NCBI GenBank assembly: GCA_965651265.1
Contig: CBFGRV010000036.1
Location: 1-30,737, forward strand
Direction of reading: 5' to 3'
Source: CBFGRV01 sp965651265
GTDB lineage: Bacteria > Bacteroidota > Rhodothermia > Rhodothermales > VXPQ01
Length of the DNA: 30,737 nucleotides
Below the pieces are notes generated by a model that saw only the letters and a program-made list of their open reading frames with translations, searched no databases and had not been told where the DNA came from. Shown one piece after another: positions 6,733 to 16,293 of this stretch. Position 1 is the first letter of the stretch. Every line of letters begins with the position of its first letter. The translations under genes were made by a program, and so were the position numbers.

Positions 6733-8380
6733 GGACCTAGTGCCCGTCCGTCGGGCGCTGATCTCCGTCTTCGACAAGTCGGCGCTCGTGCCCTTCGCGA
6801 AGCGATTGGACCAGCAAGGCATCGCACTGATTTCGACCGGCGGTACGGCGCGTACTCTTCGCGAGGCTGGCCTGCCTGTCACGGATGTGTCCGAATTGAC
6901 CGGATTTCCGGAGATACTCGGCGGACGCGTGAAGACGCTCCATCCATATGTTCACGGCGGACTTCTGTCGAGGCGAAATGATGCGGAGGATATGCAGGCT
7001 CTGGAGGAGTTGGCCGTCGATCCGATCGATCTGGTAGTGGCCAACCTGTATCCTTTCGAGGAAGCTACGTCCGGAGCGGATGTGACGGACGCCGTGGCCA
7101 TTGAAAACATCGATATCGGTGGCCCGACGATGATCAGGGCAGCGGCGAAGAATTTCTTCTTCGTCGGTGCCGTGACGTCGCCCGAGGATTACGACGCCGT
7201 GGCGGACGAGCTCGAGCGCAACGACGGGCGTCTCTCCCTGGCGACGCGCCGGAGCCTCGCTCGCCGTGCGTTTGAGAGAACCGCGGCCTATGACACGGCT
7301 ATCGCGCGGTACTTCAACGTCACTTCCGGCGAGACGAGCGGGTCGCCAAATTCGGCGGTGGTCGAAGCGGCGTCCAGCAACGACACGGGCTCAGCTCCGT
7401 CGAGCGCTGGCGCCGCCGACGAATCGATGCCCGCGACGCTCCACCTGATCTTGCCACGCGTCGCGAAGCTACGATACGGCGAGAACCCGCATCAGGAAGC
7501 TGCACTGTACGGCCGGCCCGAGAGATTCTATGAGAAGCTGCACGGAAAGGAACTCTCCTTCAACAATCTCATCGATCTCAGCGCGGCTCTGCAACTCATC
7601 GATGAGTTCGAAGCCGACGTGCCGACCTGCGCCATCCTCAAACACACCAATCCATGTGGCATCGCCCAGGCGGACTCGCTCTCCGAGGCCTATCGAAAGG
7701 CCTTCGCGACCGACACGCAGTCGCCGTTTGGGGGAATCGTGGTGGTGAATCGGCCCCTCGACCGAGCTACGGCCGAGACCGTCGATGAGATCTTTACCGA
7801 GATCATTATCGCGCCTGAGTTCGAGCCGGACGTGCTCGAGTTCCTCATGCAAAAGAAGAACCGCCGAATCATCCGATCGCTGGCCCCCGCGCGGAGTGAC
7901 GAGATGGTCGACGTTCGAAGCGTAACCGGCGGCGTCCTGGTTCAGCTTCGGGATGGTCCGCTGCCGGGGCGCCGGGAGCTCCGGCAAGGTGTGCGTGTCG
8001 TCACCGAACGCGTGCCGAACGACGCCGAGTGGGATGATCTCGATTTTGCCTGGCGGGTCGTCAAGCACGTGAAGAGCAATGCCATCGTTTACGTGCGCGA
8101 TCGCGCCACGATAGGCATCGGAGCCGGCCAGATGAGCCGGGTGGATTCGTCGGAAATCGCGGTCATGAAGGGGCGAAAATCCGGCCTCGACTTCCGCGGT
8201 TCGGTCGTGGCCTCGGATGCGTTTTTTCCTTTCCCCGATGGCCTCATCGCCGCAGCCGAAACGGGCGCTACTGCGGCCATTCAGCCGGGGGGCTCCATTC
8301 GGGATGACGAGGTGATCGCGGCCGCCAATGAACGTGGGATGGCCATGGTGTTTACGGGCCGTCGTCATTTCCGTCATTGA
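6701..8380 (+). CDS. purH: Bifunctional AICAR transformylase/IMP cyclohydrolase
   Basis: Catalyses the last two steps of IMP synthesis. The N-terminal IMP cyclohydrolase (MGS-like) domain spans about residues 17-200 (ALISVFDKS, ISTGGTARTL, GFPEILGGRVKTLHP, VVANLYPFE, ENIDIGGPTMIRAAAKN). The C-terminal transformylase domain begins at about 250 (KLRYGENPHQEAALYG) and carries the catalytic Lys314-His315 in KHTNPCG and the SPFGGIV motif. The usual C-terminal RHFRH is present, so the protein is complete. At 559 residues it exceeds the usual 510-530 because of a Ser/Ala/Gly-rich insert of about 35-40 residues (about 207-245) at the domain junction. The ATG at 6701 lies inside the 3' end of purN. 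Confidence 0.97.
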   Translation: MINPKDLPPPEDLVPVRRALISVFDKSALVPFAKRLDQQGIALISTGGTARTLREAGLPVTDVSELTGFPEILGGRVKTLHPYVHGGLLSRRNDAEDMQALEELAVDPIDLVVANLYPFEEATSGADVTDAVAIENIDIGGPTMIRAAAKNFFFVGAVTSPEDYDAVADELERNDGRLSLATRRSLARRAFERTAAYDTAIARYFNVTSGETSGSPNSAVVEAASSNDTGSAPSSAGAADESMPATLHLILPRVAKLRYGENPHQEAALYGRPERFYEKLHGKELSFNNLIDLSAALQLIDEFEADVPTCAILKHTNPCGIAQADSLSEAYRKAFATDTQSPFGGIVVVNRPLDRATAETVDEIFTEIIIAPEFEPDVLEFLMQKKNRRIIRSLAPARSDEMVDVRSVTGGVLVQLRDGPLPGRRELRQGVRVVTERVPNDAEWDDLDFAWRVVKHVKSNAIVYVRDRATIGIGAGQMSRVDSSEIAVMKGRKSGLDFRGSVVASDAFFPFPDGLIAAAETGATAAIQPGGSIRDDEVIAAANERGMAMVFTGRRHFRH

Positions 8381-8550
8381 GTCCATCGTCCGCGAATATC
8401 GATCGGAGGATGCGACGGAGCTGCGCTTGAGGATGTTATGATTCGGCATCAGAATTGCGTAGGCATGCCATCCGACATCCTTCATTTCCGGTGTAGATTG
8501 GCGATATTGCCGCACGACCGGCTCAGGACTTCTTATTTGAACTAACACAG

Positions 8551-9561
<1,011 letters not shown>

Positions 9562-9658
9562 TCCGCGTCCCTCGGCGCGTGGCCCCGGGCCGGATCCGTT
9601 CGCGCCGCAACGAAGTCCGAGTGTCGATGCCAACGTTGAAGCAGCGCAACGCGTACGA

Positions 9659-10483
9659 ATGACCTTTCGCCTGTGGGACCGGATTCGTGACTGGGTGATC
9701 CTCGGGGTCCTTCTCGCTGCTTCCCTCAGCATGATGCTCGCAAAAAACCATTCCCTGGTACGTGGGATGCGTGCCGGCGCGCTGGAGGCAACGGCATGGC
9801 TAGAGGCCCGCTTCTCCTGGGTCGGCGGCTACTTCCGAGCGCTGAACGAGAACGAGATCCTTCGGCAAGAGAACATCATCCTCTCGAGCCGCGTGGCCCG
9901 CTCGAGGGAGGCCGTCATCGAGAACGAGCGCCTGCGGCGGATGATCGGCTTTCGCGACACCACCAACGTACGGCTGAAACCCGTCCGTATCATCAACAAG
10001 GACATCACGCAACAGCAAAACTACTTTACGCTGGATGCCGGTGCGCGAGACAGCATCGCAACGGACATGGCCGTTATCGACGAACGCGGCATCCTTGGTC
10101 GGGTCGTTCTGGTGAGCGAGAACTATTCGCGTGTGATGCCCTATCTGAACACCCACGCCCGCATCCCGGCGAAGGTGCAGCCATTGCAGGCGTATGGCGT
10201 CGTTCGCTGGGAAGGGGGGCGCGCCGATCGACTCCGGCTCGATCACGTGGTAAAAACCGAACCGGTCCAGGTCGGGCAGCTGGTAGTTACGAGCGGTTAC
10301 AGCGGCGTCTTTCCCCCTGGCCTGCCGATCGGTACAGTGGACTCCGTCGCCGCATTGGCAGGACGAAACGAGCTAACGATCTTCGTGCGGCCGTCGTCGC
10401 CCATTTCGAACGCCGAGTACGCGTTCGTCGTCATGCAGAAACCCGACCCCGAACGTATTGAAATTCAGGAGCGGACGGATTGA
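9659..10483 (+). CDS. mreC: Rod-shape-determining protein MreC
   Basis: A 274-residue bitopic inner-membrane protein that links MreB filaments to the periplasmic wall-synthesis enzymes. An N-terminal transmembrane helix (about residues 12-28, WVILGVLLAASLSMML) is followed by a coiled coil at about 60-95 (ENEILRQENIIL, IENERLRRMI). The double beta-barrel domain follows, with the typical QQNYFTLDAGARDSI, GILGRVV and VVTSGYSGVFPPGLPIG motifs. The ATG at 9659 is 97 bp after mreB. Its stop codon overlaps the dacB start (TGATG), so translation is likely coupled. No mreD follows. Confidence 0.96.
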   Translation: MTFRLWDRIRDWVILGVLLAASLSMMLAKNHSLVRGMRAGALEATAWLEARFSWVGGYFRALNENEILRQENIILSSRVARSREAVIENERLRRMIGFRDTTNVRLKPVRIINKDITQQQNYFTLDAGARDSIATDMAVIDERGILGRVVLVSENYSRVMPYLNTHARIPAKVQPLQAYGVVRWEGGRADRLRLDHVVKTEPVQVGQLVVTSGYSGVFPPGLPIGTVDSVAALAGRNELTIFVRPSSPISNAEYAFVVMQKPDPERIEIQERTD

Positions 10484-12042
10484 TGAATTTGGGACTACTT
10501 GATACCGTGCGGGCCCGATCAGTCGTGCCGATCGTCCTCCTCTGTGTCATTCCCCTGATGCCGGCACATGTACAGACAGCGGCGGCGCAGTCCGTAGTTG
10601 ACCTTCGAAGCGAGATCGACCGCGTACTCGATACGGAAGATTTCGCGAATGCTTTCTGGGGACTCCACGTCGTCGACCTAAATACGGGTGAGACGCTCTA
10701 CTCCCGCAACGACGGAAAAAGCTTTATTCCCGCATCAAATACGAAGCTTTACACGACCGCAGCGGCCCTGGACCGCCTCGGCTGGATGTACCGGTTGCTG
10801 ACGCGACTGTATGTAGACGGCCCGGTGGAAAACGGCGTTCTGCGGGGCAATCTCATCGTACGTGGCGCCGGCGACCCCACCATCGGGACGCACTACGAAT
10901 CCGCGGAAGGGCAATGGGAGGCGGATGTAGATGCCACGCGGATTTTCCGTGATTGGGCCGACTCACTTCGTGCGGCAGGCATCCGGCGAATCGCCGGCAA
11001 CGTGATCGGTGACGATGATATCATTGACGACGAACCGCTCGGGGCCAATTGGGCGTGGGACGACGAGACCTACTATTACGCTGCCCAGATCGGTGGATTG
11101 ACCTTCAACGACAACGTCGTCCACCTGAAGGTGAAGAGTACTCGGCTTGGCCAGCCGGCGGAAATCGAGTGGTACCCGTTCGATACGGACTATATCCACG
11201 TCATCAACCGGACCATCACCGTCCATCCGGACAGTTCGGTCGATGAGGAGTACCGACGGTATCGCGGCACGAACACGGTAGAGGTATCGACGAAAGTCCC
11301 CGAGGGCCGTGAAACGATGGAGGAGATCACCGTCGAGAATCCAACGGAATTCTTCGTCCACGTGCTGACGTCGACGCTGCGCGAGGCGGGCATCGAGGTG
11401 GACGGAGCCCCCATCGATGTGGACGATCTAGCTGAAAAGCCGGACTACTCGGCGCCGGAGGTGCGCCGAATTGCATCCCGCGAATCGCCCACGCTGGCGG
11501 AGATTATCGCCCTCATCAACAAACCGAGTCAGAATCTCTTCGCTGAGCTGCTGCTCAAGAGGCTTGGCGTTGAATTTCCGGTCCCGGATGAAGATCTCGA
11601 GCCGGGATCGGCGGCGATGGGCATTGCTGCCGCAATGGAAACATTCGTCCGGGCCGGTGTCGACACGAGCCGCATTCGGCTCGTGGATGGCAGCGGACTC
11701 TCGCGCTTGAATCTGGTCACGCCCCGCATGACCACCTCGTTGCTAACGTATATGTGGAACCACGAGGACCCCGGTACCCGGCGAGCCTACATCCAATCGC
11801 TTCCTCTCGCCGGCGAGCACGGTACACTGCGCCATCGGCTTCGAGGCGGCCCGGCGCACCGCCTTCTGCGCGCGAAGACGGGGACCCTCACCTGGGCGAG
11901 CAGTCTGAGCGGCTATGTCAACCCCGACGGTCCACGGCCGCTCGCTTTTTCGATGATGAGCAACCACTTCACGACGCCGACGCGTATTGTCCGCGAGGCA
12001 CAGGACGCCATCGTGGAGATTCTGGCGCGCTTCAGTCGCTAA
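10483..12042 (+). CDS. dacB: D-alanyl-D-alanine carboxypeptidase/endopeptidase, PBP4 (peptidase S13)
   Basis: A 519-residue periplasmic low-molecular-mass penicillin-binding protein that trims or cleaves peptidoglycan peptides. The signal peptide occupies about residues 1-36, with a cleavage region at TAAAQ. The active-site motifs are SNTK (85-88, nucleophile Ser85), DGSGLSRLN (402-410) carrying the SxN-type element, and KTG (465-467). A long insertion domain between the first and second motifs is the mark of the S13 family. NKPSQNLFAELLLK is also family-typical. ATG at 10483 is preferred over the TTG at 10480: it forms the TGATG overlap with mreC and has AGGAG about 12 nt upstream. Coupling to mreBC is unusual, since mreD, mrdA and rodA are the common neighbours. 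Confidence 0.95.
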   Translation: MNLGLLDTVRARSVVPIVLLCVIPLMPAHVQTAAAQSVVDLRSEIDRVLDTEDFANAFWGLHVVDLNTGETLYSRNDGKSFIPASNTKLYTTAAALDRLGWMYRLLTRLYVDGPVENGVLRGNLIVRGAGDPTIGTHYESAEGQWEADVDATRIFRDWADSLRAAGIRRIAGNVIGDDDIIDDEPLGANWAWDDETYYYAAQIGGLTFNDNVVHLKVKSTRLGQPAEIEWYPFDTDYIHVINRTITVHPDSSVDEEYRRYRGTNTVEVSTKVPEGRETMEEITVENPTEFFVHVLTSTLREAGIEVDGAPIDVDDLAEKPDYSAPEVRRIASRESPTLAEIIALINKPSQNLFAELLLKRLGVEFPVPDEDLEPGSAAMGIAAAMETFVRAGVDTSRIRLVDGSGLSRLNLVTPRMTTSLLTYMWNHEDPGTRRAYIQSLPLAGEHGTLRHRLRGGPAHRLLRAKTGTLTWASSLSGYVNPDGPRPLAFSMMSNHFTTPTRIVREAQDAIVEILARFSR

Positions 12043-12135
12043 TCGGACGGCTACGCGGCATCGCCTCCCTGAACCTTGGTCGTCCAATTTCGTCTAAGGC
12101 GACCGGTACTGTCATAACGGATCATCTCAGACGCC

Positions 12136-12699
12136 TTGCCAAGCACTCCACCTTCCTTCCGGCTTCACGGAACGACCGTCCTCGGAGTTCGGCACAATGG
12201 GTCGGTGGCCCTCGGCTCGGATGGACAAGCGACACTCGAGACCACCGTCATGAAGCACCGTGCGCAAAAAGTACGGACGCTTTATGACGGCAAGATTCTG
12301 GTAGGCTTTGCGGGGGCAACCGCCGATGCCTTCACACTTTTCGAGCGATTCGAGGAAAAGCTCCAGCAGTACAGCGGCAACGTCACGCGCGCAGCGGTCG
12401 AGCTCGCCAAGGATTGGCGCACGGACCGTTTTCTTCGGCGGCTCGAGGCTCTGCTGGCCGTCGGCTCGTCCGAAAGACTTCTCCTCATCAGTGGCACGGG
12501 CGATGTGATCGAGCCGGACGACGACGTGGTCGCTATCGGCTCAGGTGGCCCCTATGCCCTTGCCGCGGCGCGCGCCATCCGGAAACACGCCGAACACCTC
12601 AGCGCGCGAACCATCGTTGAAGAATCGCTTCGAATCGCGGCTGACATCGACATCTACACGAATCATGAGCTAACCGTATTGGAACTCGCTTCAAACTAG
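12136..12699 (+). CDS. hslV: ATP-dependent protease proteolytic subunit HslV
   Basis: The threonine-peptidase ring of the HslUV (ClpQY) protease. The sequence GTTVLGVRHNG places the catalytic N-terminal threonine at residue 13, exposed after removal of a 12-residue propeptide. SDGQATL, TVMK and the downstream FAGATADAFTLFERFE, AVELAKDWRTD, LEALLAV, GSGGPYALAAARA and IYTNHELTVLEL match the family throughout. An in-frame stop at 12115 and absence of any ATG or GTG before the catalytic Thr leave TTG at 12136 as the only reasonable start. No strong ribosome-binding site precedes it. Total length is 187. hslU is not adjacent: a NYN-like gene lies between them. Confidence 0.97.
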   Translation: MPSTPPSFRLHGTTVLGVRHNGSVALGSDGQATLETTVMKHRAQKVRTLYDGKILVGFAGATADAFTLFERFEEKLQQYSGNVTRAAVELAKDWRTDRFLRRLEALLAVGSSERLLLISGTGDVIEPDDDVVAIGSGGPYALAAARAIRKHAEHLSARTIVEESLRIAADIDIYTNHELTVLELASN

Positions 12700-12781
12700 G
12701 TCCCGCCCCGGCAAACGACGTGTGAATCGCGAGGGCGAGATTCTCATCATCATTAGTCAGGATAAAAAGACTTCAATCTTC

Positions 12782-13741
12782 ATGGCGCACCAAGGTGATG
12801 ATCGCCGGCGCGACGAATTGCGCGCCGCCATATTCGTCGACTACGAGAACATTCATCATACCCTCAATCTCGCTTCGGAAAGTCGCAACAGGGCCGATGA
12901 GCTCATCGCGGAGATGATCGACGCCCTCCAGCGGAGTTTGATAGAAGAACGCAACACCCGCACGGTCGTGTCTAGGGCCTATGCCGATTTTACTCGACTG
13001 CCCGGTGGGAACAGCCGTGCGTTGCGCACGCTCTACGCCCGAGGCGTCGAACCGCTTTTCGTCCCGAGCACTTCAGATGCCCCGACGGTCGAGCTTCAGC
13101 TCTGCGTCGACGCGATGGACCTGCTGCACCATCGAGCGGACATCACGACGTTCGTTCTACTGACCGGGAGGCGTACGTACCTGCCCCTCATCCAGGTCTT
13201 CAAGCGCTATGGGCGACGCGTGCTGGTCGTGGGCACGGAGGAACCGCGAGCCATGGGGGACGAACCCCATCTCGACCCACAGTTCTTCTTCCCTGCACGT
13301 GACCTGCTCAGCGCGACTTCGCGCCGGGGCTATGTGGACTCGCAGAGGGAGTTTGATCTGGATGGAGCCCCCAGGGCAAATGGGGAATACCGGACCATCG
13401 AGGATCCCACGCTCATCCGAGCCCTCGAAATCATCGAGGAGCATTTCGGCCAGTACGAGGAAGTCTATCTCACACCACTGCTTCGCAAGATGTCGGACCT
13501 TCTCGATGCCGACGAATGCGATCCCAAGGCGATCGTGAGCGATCTGGAGGATCACCGGGCTGTTCGCCTCGAGAAGCGCAGCGGCGTTCCCCATGATTAC
13601 ACTGTTCTCATACTGGACGACCGGCATCCAGATGTAGCTCGTGTGCGGGATGCATTCGCGGGGATGGATTCACTCGACTACGACTACGGCGACGAAGCCG
13701 ACGAACCCTACACCGAAGATTACCGCTACGACGGCATCTAG
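12782..13741 (+). CDS. NYN/PIN-like domain protein with degenerate active site and C-terminal winged-helix-like region
   Basis: A 319-residue soluble protein. Residues 13-155 resemble the NYN (LabA/DUF88, PIN-fold) nuclease domain: RAAIFVDYENI (Asp20, Asn23), RAYADF (66-71), VELQLCVDAMDLL (Asp110) and the strand FVLLTG with a following helix and RRVLVVG. The expected GDSDF/GDGDY motif is instead GRRTY (129-133), so its acidic residues are missing, and Glu104 replaces an expected Asp. Catalysis is therefore doubtful. Residues about 205-290 look like a winged helix (LIRALEIIEEHFG, PKAIVSDLEDHRAVRLEKR, YTVLILDD), and the last 30 residues are a highly acidic tail rich in Asp, Glu and Tyr. The ATG at 12782 begins just before the domain; a GTG at 12722 would add 20 residues. 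It lies between hslV (83 bp) and hslU (43 bp), probably in one transcript. Confidence 0.75.
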   Translation: MAHQGDDRRRDELRAAIFVDYENIHHTLNLASESRNRADELIAEMIDALQRSLIEERNTRTVVSRAYADFTRLPGGNSRALRTLYARGVEPLFVPSTSDAPTVELQLCVDAMDLLHHRADITTFVLLTGRRTYLPLIQVFKRYGRRVLVVGTEEPRAMGDEPHLDPQFFFPARDLLSATSRRGYVDSQREFDLDGAPRANGEYRTIEDPTLIRALEIIEEHFGQYEEVYLTPLLRKMSDLLDADECDPKAIVSDLEDHRAVRLEKRSGVPHDYTVLILDDRHPDVARVRDAFAGMDSLDYDYGDEADEPYTEDYRYDGI

Positions 13742-13784
13742 CACCGCCTCCCCAGGTAGTCATCATCGATCAGGAGTTTATGGA

Positions 13785-15227
13785 ATGGAGAGAGTGACCG
13801 TGCAAGAGCCCCTTCGCAAGCCAACCGGTGAGCTCACACCACGAGATATCGTAGCCGAGCTCGATAAATACATCATCGGTCAGGATGAAGCGAAGAAGAG
13901 TGTGGCCATCGCGCTTCGGAATCGCTGGCGGCGCCAGAACGCGTCCGAGGACATGCGCGATGAGATCATGCCGAACAACATCATCATGATCGGCCCCACC
14001 GGTGTCGGCAAGACCGAGATCGCGCGGCGACTGGCGAAATTGGCCGGTGCACCGTTCATCAAGGTCGAAGCCACAAAATTTACGGAGGTCGGGTATGTGG
14101 GTCGCGACGTGGACAGCATGATCCGCGACCTCGTCGACATCGCCATCAATCTGGTGCGGGACGAGCAAACGGAATCCGTCCGTGACCGCGCCGACGAGCT
14201 GGCCGAGGAGCGCATTCTCGATATCCTCGTGCCGCCCCCGAAGAAACCGAGAACGGATCCGCTCATCAGCGGCCCCGGATTCACGATGCAACCGGCTGGT
14301 AATGGCGACGACGACGTGCAGGAGCCCGGCGAGGACGAGCTTTTCGAGCGTACGCGACAGAAATTTCGCGAGAAACTGCGGCGAGGTGAGCTGGACGAAC
14401 GCGAGATAGAAATCGAGGTATCGGCCGACAGCTCGCCGATGTTGCAGGTGTTCGGCCCCATGGGCCTCGAGGAGATGGGCGTCAACCTGCAGGATCTTTT
14501 CGGCAACATGGGAGGCCGAAGGAGCAAAAAGCGTAGGGTGAAGATCGCGGAGGCTCGAGGGATTCTCGCGCAGGAAGAGGCCCAGAAGCTCATTGACATG
14601 GACAAGGTCAAGAGCGAGGCGCTCGAGCGGGTGCAGCAGTCTGGCATCGTCTTCATCGACGAGATCGACAAAGTCGCCGGCGGCGGAGAGCGCGGCAGTG
14701 GGCCCGATGTGTCCCGGGAAGGCGTTCAGCGCGACCTGCTCCCCATCGTGGAGGGATCGAACGTCACCACGAAACACGGAATGGTGAGGACCGATCACAT
14801 CCTCTTCATCGCCAGCGGCGCGTTTCACGTTTCTAAACCGAGCGACCTGATCCCGGAGATGCAGGGGCGATTCCCTATCCGCGTCGAGCTTCGAAGCCTC
14901 GATGAGGAGGATTTCTACAAGATCCTGACGCAGCCCAAGAACGCGCTCATCAAGCAGTACTCGGCGCTGATGGCCTCCGAAGGAGTCGAGCTTACCTTCA
15001 CGGATGGAGCAGTCCGGCGAATCGCCGCCATCGCTGCAGAGGTGAATGCGGAGGTGGAGAACATCGGGGCGCGTCGTCTCCACACGATTCTGACGACGCT
15101 GCTCGAGGACGTTTTATTCGACGTGCCGGACCGGATCTCCGGGGCCGTCGTCGTCGATGAGGAGATGGTGGATCAGAAGCTCAGTTCCGTCGTGAAGAAC
15201 CGCGACCTGAGTCAGTACATCCTCTAG
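13785..15227 (+). CDS. hslU: ATP-dependent protease ATPase subunit HslU
   Basis: An AAA+ unfoldase of 480 residues that unfolds substrates and feeds them to HslV. ELTPRDIVAELDKYIIGQ opens the protein. Walker A is GPTGVGKT (70-77), the pore loop is GYVGRD (103-108), and Walker B lies in GIVFIDEIDKVA (287-298). The intermediate I-domain (about 110-245) is variable and acidic. The C-terminal LSQYIL is the tail that inserts into HslV pockets, so the pair should be functional. The ATG at 13785 has AGGAG 8 nt upstream; the frame is open further upstream but that part is the shadow of the preceding gene. Length is slightly above E. coli HslU (443), the extra being in the I-domain. Confidence 0.97.
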   Translation: MERVTVQEPLRKPTGELTPRDIVAELDKYIIGQDEAKKSVAIALRNRWRRQNASEDMRDEIMPNNIIMIGPTGVGKTEIARRLAKLAGAPFIKVEATKFTEVGYVGRDVDSMIRDLVDIAINLVRDEQTESVRDRADELAEERILDILVPPPKKPRTDPLISGPGFTMQPAGNGDDDVQEPGEDELFERTRQKFREKLRRGELDEREIEIEVSADSSPMLQVFGPMGLEEMGVNLQDLFGNMGGRRSKKRRVKIAEARGILAQEEAQKLIDMDKVKSEALERVQQSGIVFIDEIDKVAGGGERGSGPDVSREGVQRDLLPIVEGSNVTTKHGMVRTDHILFIASGAFHVSKPSDLIPEMQGRFPIRVELRSLDEEDFYKILTQPKNALIKQYSALMASEGVELTFTDGAVRRIAAIAAEVNAEVENIGARRLHTILTTLLEDVLFDVPDRISGAVVVDEEMVDQKLSSVVKNRDLSQYIL

Positions 15228-15235
15228 CCCGGTCG

Positions 15236-16180
15236 ATGTCCGAGCCGAGCATGCGCGACGAGGCTGCCTGGGAACGGCTGTGGCAAGATTCCCCGCAGCG
15301 ATCCGCCTTCGCTCGGCTGGACTATGTACGCGCCGCGGCGGCAGCAGCCGGGTTGAGTGTAGCGCTTCATTTCGTCGAGGAGGATGGGGAGCTCGCAGCG
15401 GGCGCAGCCGTAACGTGGCGGAAGCGCGGGCCTTACCGCGCCGCCGTCGTGCCGCCGTTTACGCCTTATTCGGCGCTGCTACTTCGGTCGCAGCCGTCCG
15501 AATCGGACATCCATGCGCAGTCGTCGGCTCTGAATAAGATTCTTGTCGAGCTGGAGCGTAGCTACGATCTCACCATCCTCCACTTGCATCCTTCCGTCGC
15601 AGACGTGCGTGCGGCGACGTGGCGAGGTTGGAAAACGGATCCGCTCTACACCTATGTGCGCCGAGCGGCCGAGAGGGAGCTGCTGGATGGCTGGTCGGAG
15701 GGTACGGCTCGCGCATTTCGCGCGGCGCGTTCCGATTATGAGATCATCGAAGGAGATTCGGCCGCGGCAGCGGCCATGCGGCTTTGTCGCGAGAGTTATG
15801 CGCGCCATCGACGGCGGCCTCCCCTGTCCGTCAGCGCGCTCGAGCAATTCGTTCGACAAACGGCATCAAATCATCGCGCATTTGGCGCCGTTACGAAGGA
15901 TGGCGATGTGGAAGCCGCAATCGTGATGTTGTCGGATCCTGCACGGTCGTATTACTGGGTCGCCGGCAGTCGCCCCGGTCATGCCATGACGGTTCTCGTC
16001 GGGGAGGTGCTGTCCCGCCTCGAGACGCCGGTCTGGGACTTCATGGGCGCGAATACGCCGGGGATCGCTGAGTTCAAGCGTCGCTTTGGCTGTGAGCTCG
16101 AATCATATCATAGAATTACCTTTTATTCACGCAAGGATGTAGCATTACTTCATCATCTACGGACGCTATTTCGAACGTAG
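15236..16180 (+). CDS. GNAT-fold N-acyltransferase, FemAB/BioF2-like
   Basis: A 314-residue soluble protein with the character of the double-GNAT FemAB-like acyltransferases. The N-terminal half shows the EWxxLxxxSPxxSxFxRxDYVRA-like opening and AAVVPPFTPYSALLLR. The C-terminal half has AIVMLSDPARSYYWVAGSRP and WDFMGANTPGIAEFKRRFG, the usual closing signature of this family (DFxGxNxPGIxxFKxxFG). Members transfer aminoacyl or acyl groups to cell-wall or surface-glycan precursors; the substrate here cannot be named. It starts 8 nt after hslU, so it is co-transcribed, and is followed 113 bp later by a large polytopic membrane protein that may share a surface-glycan role. Confidence 0.75.
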   Translation: MSEPSMRDEAAWERLWQDSPQRSAFARLDYVRAAAAAAGLSVALHFVEEDGELAAGAAVTWRKRGPYRAAVVPPFTPYSALLLRSQPSESDIHAQSSALNKILVELERSYDLTILHLHPSVADVRAATWRGWKTDPLYTYVRRAAERELLDGWSEGTARAFRAARSDYEIIEGDSAAAAAMRLCRESYARHRRRPPLSVSALEQFVRQTASNHRAFGAVTKDGDVEAAIVMLSDPARSYYWVAGSRPGHAMTVLVGEVLSRLETPVWDFMGANTPGIAEFKRRFGCELESYHRITFYSRKDVALLHHLRTLFRT

Positions 16181-16293
16181 CGGCAGGCAGGTGATGCTTA
16201 TCTTGGCGGCGCTAAACACCCACACCCTGGCGTGCTCGGCCGACGTACTCGGATCGCGCACAAACACCTCGTCTAAACGACCCCCCGACCGAC

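Noticed and set aside
7469..8548. Long minus-strand frame (359 codons) antisense to purH
   Set aside because: A mirror of purH codon bias; His/Asp/Arg-rich with no domain, while purH itself is intact.
13641..13784. 48-codon upstream extension of the hslU frame
   Set aside because: It is the out-of-frame shadow of the NYN gene's 3' end (Thr/Ser-rich). AGGAG precedes the ATG at 13785 at proper spacing.
13770..15083. Long minus-strand frame (437 codons) antisense to hslU
   Set aside because: A shadow of hslU with abnormal composition; hslU is complete and unmistakable.
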